A stretch of 64,000 bases of DNA from the NCBI RefSeq assembly GCF_003604195.1, contig NZ_QXGR01000009.1, forward strand, positions 62,001-126,000, in the 5' to 3' direction. This document shows, piece after piece, positions 24,163-31,670 of this stretch (its first letter is position 1; every line of letters begins with the position of its first letter). Both the position numbers and the translations under genes were made by a program. This DNA is from Simplicispira lacusdiani. Lineage in GTDB: Bacteria; Pseudomonadota; Gammaproteobacteria; Burkholderiales; Burkholderiaceae_C. The notes beneath the pieces are model-generated. The model made no database searches and was not told where the DNA came from. It worked only from the letters and a program-made list of their open reading frames with translations.

Positions 24163-25631
24163 TGGCGGCGGCATGCGTCATGGTGCTGGGCACCACCAGC
24201 GGCGCCGGCAAAAGCTGGCTCACCACCGCGCTGTGCCGCTACTACAGCAACCTGGGCCTCAAGGTGGCGCCGTTCAAGGCGCAGAACATGAGCAACAACG
24301 CCCGCGTGGTCGAGGGCATCGACGGCGCCTGGGGCGAGATCGGCTCGGCGCAGTACTTCCAGGCCCTGGCCGCGCGCGCCGTGCCTGAAGTGCGCATGAA
24401 CCCGCTCTTGCTCAAGCCCGAGGCCGACACACACAGCCAGGTGGTGCTGCTCGGGCAGGTGAGCGAGCCGCTCACCGCGCTGCCCTGGCGCGGCCGCAGC
24501 GCCGTGGTGTGGCCGCAGATCGCCGCCGCGCTCGACCAGCTCCGCGCCGAGAACGACGTGGTCGTGATCGAGGGCGCGGGCTCGCCCGCCGAGACCAATC
24601 TGCACGCCAGCGACATCGTGAACATGCGCGTGGCGCGCCATGCCAATGCGCGCTGCCTGCTCGTCACCGACATCGACCGGGGCGGCGCCTTTGCCCACCT
24701 CTACGGCACCTGGGCGCTGCTGCCCGAGGACGAGCGCGCGCTGATCCACGGCTTCGTGCTCAACAAGTTCCGGGGCGACGCCAGCCTGCTCGCGCCCGCG
24801 CCGCAGCACCTGCAGGAGCGCACCGGCGTGCCCACCGTGGCCACCATCCCCATGCAGTGGCACCACGGCCTGCCCGAGGAAGACGGCGTGTTCGACGACC
24901 GCAGCACCACGCCCGGCGCCGTGCACACCACCGTGGCCGTGGTGGCCTACCCGCGCATCAGCAACCTCGACGAATTCCAGCCGCTCAAGAACGTGCCCGG
25001 CCTGCGCCTGCAGTGGGTGCGCAGCCCGGCCGACGTGGCGGGCCTGCGGCCCAGCGACTGGATCGTGCTGCCCGGCTCCAAGGCCACGGCGGCCGACCTG
25101 GCCTGGCTGCGCGCGCAGGGGCTGGACCAAGCCATCGCCGCGCACGCGGGGCAGGGTGGCACCGTGCTGGGCGTGTGCGGCGGCCTGCAGATGCTGGGCG
25201 AGGCGCTGATCGACCCCGAGGGCATCGACGGCAACGGCCCCGGCCTGGGCCTGCTGCCCCTGGTCACCGTGTTCGAGCCCGCCAAGACCGTGCAACGCAC
25301 GGCCGCGCAGTTTGGCCCGCTGGCCGGTGCCTGGGCGCCGCTCTCGGGCGTGGCTGCGTGCGGCTACGAAATCCACCACGGCCAGACCGCCCAGCACCCC
25401 GCCATGGCCGCCAAGGGCGACGTGGCACGCGAGGTCATGCCCGGCATCGCCTGGCAGAACCCGGCGGGCAATGTGCTGGGCGTGTACCTGCACGGTTTGT
25501 TCGAGGACGCCGCCGTGCTGCACGCCCTGTTTGGCGCCCAGGCGCCCACGCTGGAGACCGTGTTCGACGGCCTGGCCGAGGGCGTGACTCGGCACTTCAA
25601 TCCGGGCGTGCTGGACGCGCTGATCGCGTAA
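24162..25631 (+). CDS. cobQ: Cobyric acid synthase CobQ (CbiP)
   Basis: This 489-residue enzyme amidates the b, d, e and g side chains of adenosylcobyrinate a,c-diamide. The N-terminal P-loop reads GTTSGAGKSWLTTAL, followed by PFKAQNMSNNARV, diagnostic for CobQ. The IEGAGSPAETNL segment and FRGD complete the synthetase half. The C-terminal glutamine amidotransferase half has VLPGSKATAADLAWLR, the nucleophile in GVCGGLQMLG, and GYLHG-like VYLHGLFED with the catalytic histidine. It starts at the ATG shared with the queD stop. It is the last gene of the first transcription unit; riboswitch 2 follows after 36 bases. Confidence 0.96.
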   Translation: MAAACVMVLGTTSGAGKSWLTTALCRYYSNLGLKVAPFKAQNMSNNARVVEGIDGAWGEIGSAQYFQALAARAVPEVRMNPLLLKPEADTHSQVVLLGQVSEPLTALPWRGRSAVVWPQIAAALDQLRAENDVVVIEGAGSPAETNLHASDIVNMRVARHANARCLLVTDIDRGGAFAHLYGTWALLPEDERALIHGFVLNKFRGDASLLAPAPQHLQERTGVPTVATIPMQWHHGLPEEDGVFDDRSTTPGAVHTTVAVVAYPRISNLDEFQPLKNVPGLRLQWVRSPADVAGLRPSDWIVLPGSKATAADLAWLRAQGLDQAIAAHAGQGGTVLGVCGGLQMLGEALIDPEGIDGNGPGLGLLPLVTVFEPAKTVQRTAAQFGPLAGAWAPLSGVAACGYEIHHGQTAQHPAMAAKGDVAREVMPGIAWQNPAGNVLGVYLHGLFEDAAVLHALFGAQAPTLETVFDGLAEGVTRHFNPGVLDALIA

Positions 25632-25667
25632 GCATTCCGCAGTGGGCGGCTGCTATCATCCCGCCCC

Positions 25668-25828
25668 TCAGGTGCCCAATGCCACGATGGCAAAGGGAGA
25701 ATCGGGAAGGCGGTGCAACTCCGCCGCGTGCCCAACGCTGTAAGGACGATGCCGCGCACAAATACCACTGGCTGCCCAGCCGGGAAGGTGTGCCAAGGCA
25801 GACGACTCCAAGCCAGAAGACCGGCCTG
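25668..25828 (+). promoter_or_regulatory. Second cobalamin riboswitch, upstream of bluB-cobT
   Basis: GGTGCCC, GGGAATCGGGAAG-like sequence, GGCGGTGCAACTCCGCC, GCTGTAAG, CACTGGC..GGGAAGGTG and the B12 box AAGCCAGAAGACCGGCCT (25810-25827) occur in riboswitch order. A TATCAT -10-like hexamer lies at 25654-25659, just upstream. The architecture differs from the btuB element in the J3/4 region (GTGCAACTCCGC in place of CCCCGCAAC), so the two may differ in ligand affinity. Confidence 0.93.
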
Positions 25829-25889
25829 AGCCATTTTTGGCGCTGCAAGGCCGGGCAGCGCTGCCACTATTCACGCACAGGGGACTGCC

Positions 25890-26651
25890 ATGAATACCAG
25901 CGCAGTGGCGCAAGCCACGCCCAGCGCGCACGCCTTCACGCAAGAAGCGCGCGACGCCATCTACCACGCCATCTTTTCACGCCGCGACGTGCGCGGGCAG
26001 TTCCTGCCCACGCCCGTGCCCGACGAGGTGCTCAGCCGCATCCTCACCGCCGCGCACCACGCGCCCTCGGTGGGCTTCATGCAGCCCTGGAACTTTCTCG
26101 TGGTGCGCTCGCCAGACACCAAGCGCCGCGTCCACGGCGCCTTCGCCAAGGCCCATGCCGAGGCCGCGGGAATGTTCGAGGGCGACAGGCGCGCCACCTA
26201 CCAAAAACTCAAGCTCGAAGGCATCGTCGAGTCGCCCGTCGGCATCTGTATCACCTGCGACCGCGAGCGCACAGGCCCGGTGGTGGTGGGCCGCACCCAC
26301 ATGAAGACCATGGACCTGTACAGCAGCGTCTGCGCCGTGCAGAACCTGTGGCTCGCCGCGCGCGCCGAAGGGCTGGGCGTGGGCTGGGTCAGCATCTTCC
26401 ACCAGGCGGACCTGCAAGAGGCGCTGGGCATTCCCAAGGGCATCACCCCCATTGCCTACCTGTGCGTGGGCTATGTGAGCCACTTCCACGCCAAGCCCGA
26501 GCTGGAAACCGCCGGCTGGCTGCCGCGCCTGCCCATGGAAGACCTGGTGTACTTCGACCAATGGGGCCAGCGCGACGACCAGCAGCCCCTCATCGCCCAC
26601 CTGCAGCGCGACCAGGCTGCCGCCCAGCGCGGGCGCGCAGCCACCGCCTGA
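25890..26651 (+). CDS. bluB: 5,6-dimethylbenzimidazole synthase BluB
   Basis: This 253-residue nitroreductase-fold enzyme cleaves reduced FMN with oxygen to give 5,6-dimethylbenzimidazole, the lower ligand of cobalamin. Typical segments are FSRRDVRGQFLPTPVPDEVL, AAHHAPSVGFMQPWNFLVV, ESPVGICITCDRERTGPVVVGR and LGVGWVSIF. Length fits the family. It lies 60 bases after the riboswitch and about 100 bases before cobT, the enzyme that activates its product. Its presence implies aerobic lower-ligand synthesis. Confidence 0.95.
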   Translation: MNTSAVAQATPSAHAFTQEARDAIYHAIFSRRDVRGQFLPTPVPDEVLSRILTAAHHAPSVGFMQPWNFLVVRSPDTKRRVHGAFAKAHAEAAGMFEGDRRATYQKLKLEGIVESPVGICITCDRERTGPVVVGRTHMKTMDLYSSVCAVQNLWLAARAEGLGVGWVSIFHQADLQEALGIPKGITPIAYLCVGYVSHFHAKPELETAGWLPRLPMEDLVYFDQWGQRDDQQPLIAHLQRDQAAAQRGRAATA

Positions 26652-26748
26652 CCCTGCCACCACGCGCCGACCCGGCGCGCACCGCCATTGACCGCGCGGG
26701 CCTGCGTGTGCGGGCCGCGCCCCACCCCGATTGAAAGTTGAACAAGCC

Positions 26749-27813
26749 ATGAATGCTCACCTGCCCCTGATTGCCGACATCGCCGACCCGCAGCTCACCC
26801 AGGCCCTGCAGCACAAGCTGGACCACAAGACCAAACCCCTGGGCTCGCTGGGCCGCCTAGAGCAGCTTGCGCTGCGCCTGGGTCAGATCCAGGGCACCGC
26901 ATCCCCCCGGCTGGAGCAGCCGCAGATGGTTGTCTTCGCGGGCGACCACGGTCTGGCGGTGCGTGGCGTCTCGGCCTTCCCGAGTGACGTGACCTGGCAG
27001 ATGGTGGAAAACTTCCTCGCCGGCGGCGCCGCCGTCAGCGTGCTGGCGCGCCAGCACGGCCTGGCGCTCACCGTGGTGGACTGCGGCGTGGCGCGCGACA
27101 TCGCCCCGCGCGAGGCAGCAGCCGGCCAGCCGCGCCTGCTGCTGCGCAAGGTGGCCCCCGGCACCAATGACGCCAGCCAAGGCCCGGCCATGAGCGCCGC
27201 GCAGTGCGCCCAGGCCCTGAACCACGGCATCGAACTGGTGCGCGAGCTGCCCGGCAACGCGCTGCTGCTGGGCGAAATGGGCATCGCCAACACCTCGGTC
27301 GCCTCGCTGCTGCTGGCGCGCCTGTGTGGCCTGTCCCTGCAGGATTGCACCGGCGCGGGCACCGGGCTGGACGCCGCGGGCATCGAGCGCAAGCGCGCCG
27401 TGCTGCAACAGGCGCTGGACGCCAACGCTGCCGCCGCCACGCCGCTCGACGCCCTGGCCGCCCTGGGCGGCTACGAGGTGGCCACCATGGTCGGCGCCGT
27501 GCTGCAGGCCGCGCATGAGCGCCGCGTGATCCTGGTGGACGGCTTCATCACCAGCGCCGCCGTGCTCGTCGCCAGCCGCCTGCAGCCCCTGGTGCTGCAA
27601 CGCTGCGTGTTCGCCCACCGCTCGGGCGAGCGCGGCCACCAGCTCATGCTGGGGCAGATGCAGGCCGAGCCGCTGCTGGACCTGGGCTTGCGCCTGGGTG
27701 AAGGCTCCGGTGCAGCGCTGGCCTGGCCGCTGCTGCCATCGGCCTGCGCCATCCTGCGCGAGATGGCGAGTTTTGAGGCGGCGGGGGTGTCGGGGCAATC
27801 TGTTGCAGCGTGA
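26749..27813 (+). CDS. cobT: Nicotinate-nucleotide-dimethylbenzimidazole phosphoribosyltransferase CobT
   Basis: This 354-residue enzyme makes alpha-ribazole phosphate from dimethylbenzimidazole and nicotinate mononucleotide. Family motifs are TKPLGSLGRLE, VFAGDHGLAVRGVSAFP, GGAAVSVLAR, LLLGEMGIANTS, CTGAGTGLD and VDGFITSAAVLVA, with the C-terminal HRSGERGHQLML and LGLRLGEGSGAALAWPLL containing the catalytic glutamate region. ATG at 26749 gives the normal N-terminus; TTG at 26731 is an alternative. In many genomes cobS and cobC follow, but here the gene is followed by repeat and island sequence. Confidence 0.96.
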   Translation: MNAHLPLIADIADPQLTQALQHKLDHKTKPLGSLGRLEQLALRLGQIQGTASPRLEQPQMVVFAGDHGLAVRGVSAFPSDVTWQMVENFLAGGAAVSVLARQHGLALTVVDCGVARDIAPREAAAGQPRLLLRKVAPGTNDASQGPAMSAAQCAQALNHGIELVRELPGNALLLGEMGIANTSVASLLLARLCGLSLQDCTGAGTGLDAAGIERKRAVLQQALDANAAAATPLDALAALGGYEVATMVGAVLQAAHERRVILVDGFITSAAVLVASRLQPLVLQRCVFAHRSGERGHQLMLGQMQAEPLLDLGLRLGEGSGAALAWPLLPSACAILREMASFEAAGVSGQSVAA

Positions 27814-27844
27814 GGGGCTGCACTGGTGTTGCTGGTAGTGGAAT

Positions 27845-27879
27845 GCGTTAGCAGCTATTGAATCAATAGCTGCTAACGC
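27845..27879. repeat. Family 1 repeat as a perfect palindrome after cobT
   Basis: Two 17-base arms (GCGTTAGCAGCTATTGA and its complement) flank a single base. This is the most symmetric copy of the element and would form a strong hairpin in cobT mRNA, though no T run follows on the plus strand. Confidence 0.8.
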
Positions 27880-28011
27880 TTGTGGGGCGAGAGCTACAGG
27901 GTAATTTGGCTGTTGATTTACGCGGGGCGGGAGAGATTGAGCTGGCGCGGAATGGCGTTGTCTGTGGAGCGGCTTTCGGCCAGAAGCGGCCTGTGGAAGC
28001 AGATTGAAGCG

Positions 28012-28034
28012 GACGCTCAACTTTTGAGTTAGGC
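28012..28034 (-). other. attC-like half site overlapping the stop codon of the HEPN-like gene
   Basis: The plus strand reads GACGCTCAACTTTTGAGTTAGGC, which closely resembles the L'/R' end of integron attC sites (GCTCAACTCAAACGTTAGGC type). GTTAGGC at 28028-28034 fits the GTTRRRY core. On the gene's strand the TAA stop lies inside GCCTAAC (RYYYAAC), a common arrangement in gene cassettes. The opposite half of the site, expected 40-90 bases further at 27950-28010, is not clearly conserved, so the site is incomplete or chance. Confidence 0.35.
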
Positions 28035-28718
28035 GCCATAGCGCCGATGGATGGCCCTGTCGACTTGCTTGAAATACTCATCGAAGCAAGTCAACGCGTA
28101 TTTGAGATAGCCAGCGCGAAGCACTACGACTGGATTTCCGGTCAATAACTCGTTGTCCTCAACATACTTACGCAAGGCAGAGCGGTCGTTCTGCCCATCT
28201 CGCGGGATCCTTCCATCAGCATGGACAACAAGATTTCTTAGTGCCTGGATGTTCTTGATGTCGCTCCACGGTTTGGGTGGATCTGTAAGATCTACGAGAG
28301 CCACCTTGCTCAAGTAGGTCCTGGCTCTTTCAATCCCGGTGCCAGCCACGTCTTTGAGTGAGAATTGATAGCTCTCCGTGGCCTGAAACAGTGCACAGAG
28401 CTTATTAAGTTCATGCTCGAAGAAGGCAAACAGGGTGATCAAGGCAGAGCGTCGCTGCAAGTTCGGAAAGTACTCAAGAAAAATGGCGCCAAGGTCCCAA
28501 GTGCCATCATCTAGTCCTTTATGCACTGTGATGAAAGTGGGTGGCTCGTCCTCATGCAAACCTTCAATTACAACTTCCTCTGAGTCTGTCTCGAAATCGG
28601 CAGCACTCTTGTCTACCTGTTGCTCGACATCAGAGATGTACACATCAAGCATCTCGATTGAGCCGCTCACATCGTATCGGTACCAGTTCAGCGGATGGTC
28701 GAGTGGGCGGAATTTCAT
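28029..28718 (-). CDS. Uncharacterised protein with a HEPN-type Rx4H motif
   Basis: This 229-residue protein starts at ATG 28718 (MKFRPLDHPL); an upstream in-frame extension to 28844 looks non-coding. I do not recognise a named family. Residues about 90-135 are helical (ALITLFAFFEHELNKL), and RNLVVH at residues 161-166 fits the Rx4-6H motif of HEPN domains, whose members include toxin and defence RNases. An acidic stretch lies at residues 43-59. Codon use and base composition are clearly poorer in GC than in neighbouring genes, and many codons end in A or T, which suggests transfer. No antitoxin-like partner lies next to it. The flanks contain an attC-like half site and a hairpin, so it may be a single captured cassette. 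The HEPN assignment rests on a short motif and is tentative. Confidence 0.55.
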   Translation of the reverse strand: MKFRPLDHPLNWYRYDVSGSIEMLDVYISDVEQQVDKSAADFETDSEEVVIEGLHEDEPPTFITVHKGLDDGTWDLGAIFLEYFPNLQRRSALITLFAFFEHELNKLCALFQATESYQFSLKDVAGTGIERARTYLSKVALVDLTDPPKPWSDIKNIQALRNLVVHADGRIPRDGQNDRSALRKYVEDNELLTGNPVVVLRAGYLKYALTCFDEYFKQVDRAIHRRYGA

Positions 28719-28724
28719 GATGAT

Positions 28725-28792
28725 GGCTAACGTGATGTATCCCGCAAAACCTGCGGAATAAACTGGACCATGCGGGATACTCTGGACAAGGC
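28725..28792. repeat. Inverted repeat upstream of the HEPN-like gene
   Basis: Perfect 10-base arms GTATCCCGCA (28737-28746) and TGCGGGATAC (28771-28780) flank a 24-base loop. Outside the arms, five-base spacers separate GGCTAAC (28725-28731) and ACAAGGC (28786-28792). The layout is reminiscent of attC (core, spacer, arm, loop, arm, spacer, core), but the outer cores pair poorly. It starts only seven bases before the gene's ATG. Confidence 0.5.
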
Positions 28793-29203
28793 ATCCTCCT
28801 GGAAGCGGCTTGCAGCAAAGGTTTGCCAGGGACGGCCTGTTCAAACGTCCAGGTATAAAAATCCTGCAAAACCCTGAACGCGTTAACTTGGCAAACTATA
28901 GCTTGCCAGCCAGCAGGCGCGGGGAGTTCCAACAGCCACTGCAGCAAGTCAATAACGGCTTCCGGGTGGCGCTTATGAGCGGCGGCTCAGGGTCGCTTGC
29001 AGACCTCCATACCCAGCACCGCGCAGCCTTCGCTGCTATATGACGAGTGGCACCAAACGCGGTGGTGGCCACTGGGTTAGTGGGGAAACGGAATGCGCCA
29101 GTAGCTATGAAATAAATAGCTTTCTGCGCAATAGGTGCGGGCGTTCAAGGCTAATTTGAATCCAAGCCTTCCCGCCCTGCCGCGCCGAGGTACCGTGCGT
29201 TAG
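28793..29203. other. Non-coding island sequence with a family 1 repeat
   Basis: No convincing gene was found in these 411 bases. Composition stays below the window's GC level. A family 1 repeat (GTAGCTATGAAATAAATAGC, CTGCGCAA, GGCTAATTTGAA) occupies 29100-29160, near the end of the VOC gene. Confidence 0.6.
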
Positions 29204-29617
29204 CTACCCCGGCAAATGGCACACCGCCTCGATGTTGTTGCCCTCGGGATCGATGACGAAGGCGCCGTAGTAGTGCGCGTGGTACTCGGGGCGCAGGCCG
29301 GGGGCGCCGTTGTCCTTGCCGCCGGCGGCGATGGCGGCGGCGTAGAAGGCGTCCACCTGGGCGCGGGTCTGGGCCTTCCAGGCCAGGTGGCAGCCGGTGG
29401 TGGCCGGCGGGCCGCCGTAGGGGGAGGGGCCGTCGATGAACCACACGTCGGCCTTCTTGCCGTCGGGCTCGGCGGGGTCGGGGTAGGCGAATCCGAGGAT
29501 GTTCATGCCGTAGTTGCCTTCAAGGCAAACGCTGTAGCCCAGGGGTGCGAGGGCTGCGCTGTAGAACGCCTTGGCGCGTTGGATGTCGGTGACGCGGAAG
29601 GTCATGTGGTCAAGCAT
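29204..29617 (-). CDS. VOC-family (glyoxalase/bleomycin-resistance fold) protein
   Basis: This 137-residue single-domain protein has the paired beta-alpha-beta-beta-beta pattern. It starts MLDHMTFRVTDIQRAKAFYSAAL, the standard VOC opening in which the early histidine is a metal ligand. HLAWKA supplies the second ligand and IDPEGNNIEAV carries the terminal glutamate. AGGAG lies seven bases before the ATG. The length and the EYHAHYYGAFVIDPEGNN segment resemble lactoylglutathione-lyase-related proteins of unknown substrate, so I would not call it GloA. It sits alone between the island and a diguanylate cyclase gene. Confidence 0.85.
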   Translation of the reverse strand: MLDHMTFRVTDIQRAKAFYSAALAPLGYSVCLEGNYGMNILGFAYPDPAEPDGKKADVWFIDGPSPYGGPPATTGCHLAWKAQTRAQVDAFYAAAIAAGGKDNGAPGLRPEYHAHYYGAFVIDPEGNNIEAVCHLPG

Positions 29618-29739
29618 GGTGTGCTCCTGTGTGGGATGGGCGTGCGCGAGCCGCACATCGATACTGTATTTGCATACAGTTAAATTGGCAAGAGGCCGTG
29701 GTCCCGCCCAGGCGGCGGGTGGGTGCAAGCGCGCCGCCG

Positions 29740-30873
29740 TCAGGCCACGCAGGTCTGGTTGCGCCCCTGTTCCTTGGCCTGGTACAGGGCCTTGTCGGCG
29801 CGCGCCAGCATGGCGTCGAGCGTGTCTTGCGGGCCTTGCCAGGTGGTTACGCCGATGCTCAGTTGGCAGTCCAGCGCGTGGCCCGTGGCCACGGCGGCGT
29901 GGATGCGCTGGGCCACGCCGCGCGCGGCGTAGGCGTCGGTCTCGGGCAGCAGCACCAGGAATTCCTCGCCGCCGTAGCGGCCCAGCCGGTCGGCGCGGCG
30001 CAGCACGGCCTGGGCGCGCTGGACGAAGTGCACCAGCACGGCGTCGCCATGCTGGTGGCCGTGGGTGTCGTTCACCGCCTTGAAGTGGTCCAGGTCCAGC
30101 ATCATGAGGGCCGGGCCCTTGCCCGAGCGCTCGCAGCGCTCCAGCTCGTCGGTGCAGCGTTCGAGCAGGGCGCGGCGGTTGAGGGACTGCGTGAGCGTGT
30201 CGTGCGTGGCCAGGTGCTGCAGTTCGGTGGCCAGGCGGTCGGTGGCCATGAGCACCGCGCCGATGGACAGCAGCAGCACCGCCAGCGCGTAGGCGCCGAC
30301 GTGGAGCGTCTGGTACAGCGAGGCCTCCATCAGGTCGGTGCCTGCCTTGCCGGTCAGCGCGGTGGCCAGCCGCACCAGCAGGGCCAGGATGTGCAGGGCC
30401 ATCACGGCCTCCACCAGCCGCACGGGAAAGCGGTTGCCGCCATGGCGCAGCAGGAAGCGCAGGCTGGCGGCATAGACGCTGATCATCATCGCGGTGAAAA
30501 GCACCAGGCGCGCGGCGTAGTGGGGCTGGACGTAGGTCAGCCAGGTGAGTGCCAGCGTGGTGAGCACCACCACCACGGCCCATGGGTGCCAGCCGTTCGT
30601 GTGGCCGAGAAAGCGCCGGCAGCCGATGTAGTAGATGGTGGAGCCCAGGAACAGCAGTTGGTTGGCCAGCACCAGGGTCAGCAGGTCGGGCAGCACGCCC
30701 CGGGCGCTGAACAGCGCCGAGGCCACCAGCCACAGCAGGGGTGCGCAGGCCCAGGCGCCCACGCCCAGGATGCTGGGCGGGTAGTAGCGCCGCATCAGCA
30801 GCAGCACCACGGCCATCAGGGCCGCCATGAAGCCCGCCATGGCGATCAGTGAGCGCGGATCGAGCTGTGTCAT
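29740..30873 (-). CDS. Membrane-bound diguanylate cyclase (GGDEF)
   Basis: This is a 377-residue protein. Residues 1-215 contain about six or seven hydrophobic helices forming an uncharacterised membrane sensor. The GGDEF domain follows from about residue 220 (ATHDTLTQSLNRRALL, LDLDHFKAVNDTHGHQHGD) and has the active-site variant GGEEF in RYGGEEFLVLLP, which is catalytically competent in known enzymes. No EAL domain is present. A likely synthase of cyclic-di-GMP responding to a membrane or redox signal. Confidence 0.9.
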   Translation of the reverse strand: MTQLDPRSLIAMAGFMAALMAVVLLLMRRYYPPSILGVGAWACAPLLWLVASALFSARGVLPDLLTLVLANQLLFLGSTIYYIGCRRFLGHTNGWHPWAVVVVLTTLALTWLTYVQPHYAARLVLFTAMMISVYAASLRFLLRHGGNRFPVRLVEAVMALHILALLVRLATALTGKAGTDLMEASLYQTLHVGAYALAVLLLSIGAVLMATDRLATELQHLATHDTLTQSLNRRALLERCTDELERCERSGKGPALMMLDLDHFKAVNDTHGHQHGDAVLVHFVQRAQAVLRRADRLGRYGGEEFLVLLPETDAYAARGVAQRIHAAVATGHALDCQLSIGVTTWQGPQDTLDAMLARADKALYQAKEQGRNQTCVA

Positions 30874-30957
30874 CGGGCGGGTGGTGGCGCTGTGTGGGAG
30901 CGATGCGATTCAGTATAGCCATGGCCGCCGGAAAACGTCACGGGGCGCGCGCGCGTC

Positions 30958-31024
30958 TGTTTTTTGACGAAAAACGGCATGGCGCCTTGCACATCAAGCG
31001 CCTGCAGCTATCAAATATGTAGCT
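30958..31024 (-). repeat. Family 1 repeat between the diguanylate cyclase gene and nth
   Basis: On the minus strand: GCTACATATTTGATAGCTGC, AGGCGCTTG, CAAGGCGCC, GCCGTTTTTCGTCAAAAAA. This is a complete copy directly after the nth stop codon. Confidence 0.75.
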
Positions 31025-31027
31025 AAT

Positions 31028-31666
31028 TCAGGGGGCGGGGGTCTTGGGCCGGAAGTCGCAGTGCGGTGCCGCCACGCATTCCCAGCAGCGCGGCTTGCGC
31101 GCCTGGCAGACGTAGCGGCCCAGCAGGATGAGCCAGTGGTGCGAGTCCACCGCATAGGCGGCGGGCACGCGCTTGAGCAATTGCTGCTCCACCGCCAGCG
31201 GGTTCTTGCCCGGCGCCAGGCCGGTGCGGTTGCTGACGCGGAAGATGTGCGTGTCCACCGCCATGGTGGGCTGGCCGAAGGCCACGTTGAGCACCACGTT
31301 GGCGGTCTTGCGGCCCACGCCGGGCAAGGCTTCGAGCGCCTCGCGGGTGCGCGGCACCACGCCGCCGTGCTGCTCCACCAGGATGCGGCAGGTCTCCATC
31401 AGGTGCCGCGCCTTGCTCTTGTAGAGGCCGATGGTCTTGATATGGCCCTCCAACCCTTCGAGCCCCAGGTCCAGGATGGCCTGCGGCGTGTTCGCCACCG
31501 GGAACAATTTGCGCGTGGCCTTGTTCACGCCCACGTCGGTGGCCTGGGCCGACAGCAGCACGGCGGCCAGCAGCTCGAACACGCTGGTGTATTCGAGTTC
31601 GGTCTGGGGTTGCGGGTTGGCGGCCTTCAGGGCGGCGAAGAAGGGTTCGATCTTGGAAGGGTGCAT
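31028..31666 (-). CDS. nth: Endonuclease III (Nth)
   Basis: This 212-residue base-excision repair glycosylase/AP lyase removes oxidised pyrimidines. The helix-hairpin-helix LPGVGRKTANVVLNVAFG supplies the catalytic lysine in GRKTA, the aspartate is in VDTHIFRVSNR, and the C-terminal [4Fe-4S] cluster motif CX6CX2CX5C is complete (CQARKPRCWECVAAPHC). Length matches the family. The stop of gdhB lies downstream on the same side in the map, and only five bases separate this gene's start from the end of gdhB, so the two are co-directional and probably co-transcribed. Confidence 0.96.
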   Translation of the reverse strand: MHPSKIEPFFAALKAANPQPQTELEYTSVFELLAAVLLSAQATDVGVNKATRKLFPVANTPQAILDLGLEGLEGHIKTIGLYKSKARHLMETCRILVEQHGGVVPRTREALEALPGVGRKTANVVLNVAFGQPTMAVDTHIFRVSNRTGLAPGKNPLAVEQQLLKRVPAAYAVDSHHWLILLGRYVCQARKPRCWECVAAPHCDFRPKTPAP

Positions 31667-31670
31667 GGGT

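Noticed and set aside
27845..27879. Perfect palindrome after cobT considered as an intrinsic terminator
   Set aside because: No T run follows on the plus strand, and the sequence fits the family 1 repeat. It may still affect mRNA ends.
27950..28011. Second half of an attC site next to the HEPN-like gene
   Set aside because: The sequence has partial palindromes (GCGGCTTTCGGCCAGAAGCGG) but no clear RYYYAAC/GTTRRRY partner, so only a half site is reported.
28719..28844. Upstream extension of the HEPN-like protein to 28844
   Set aside because: The extra 42 residues cross the inverted repeat and are unlike the rest of the protein.
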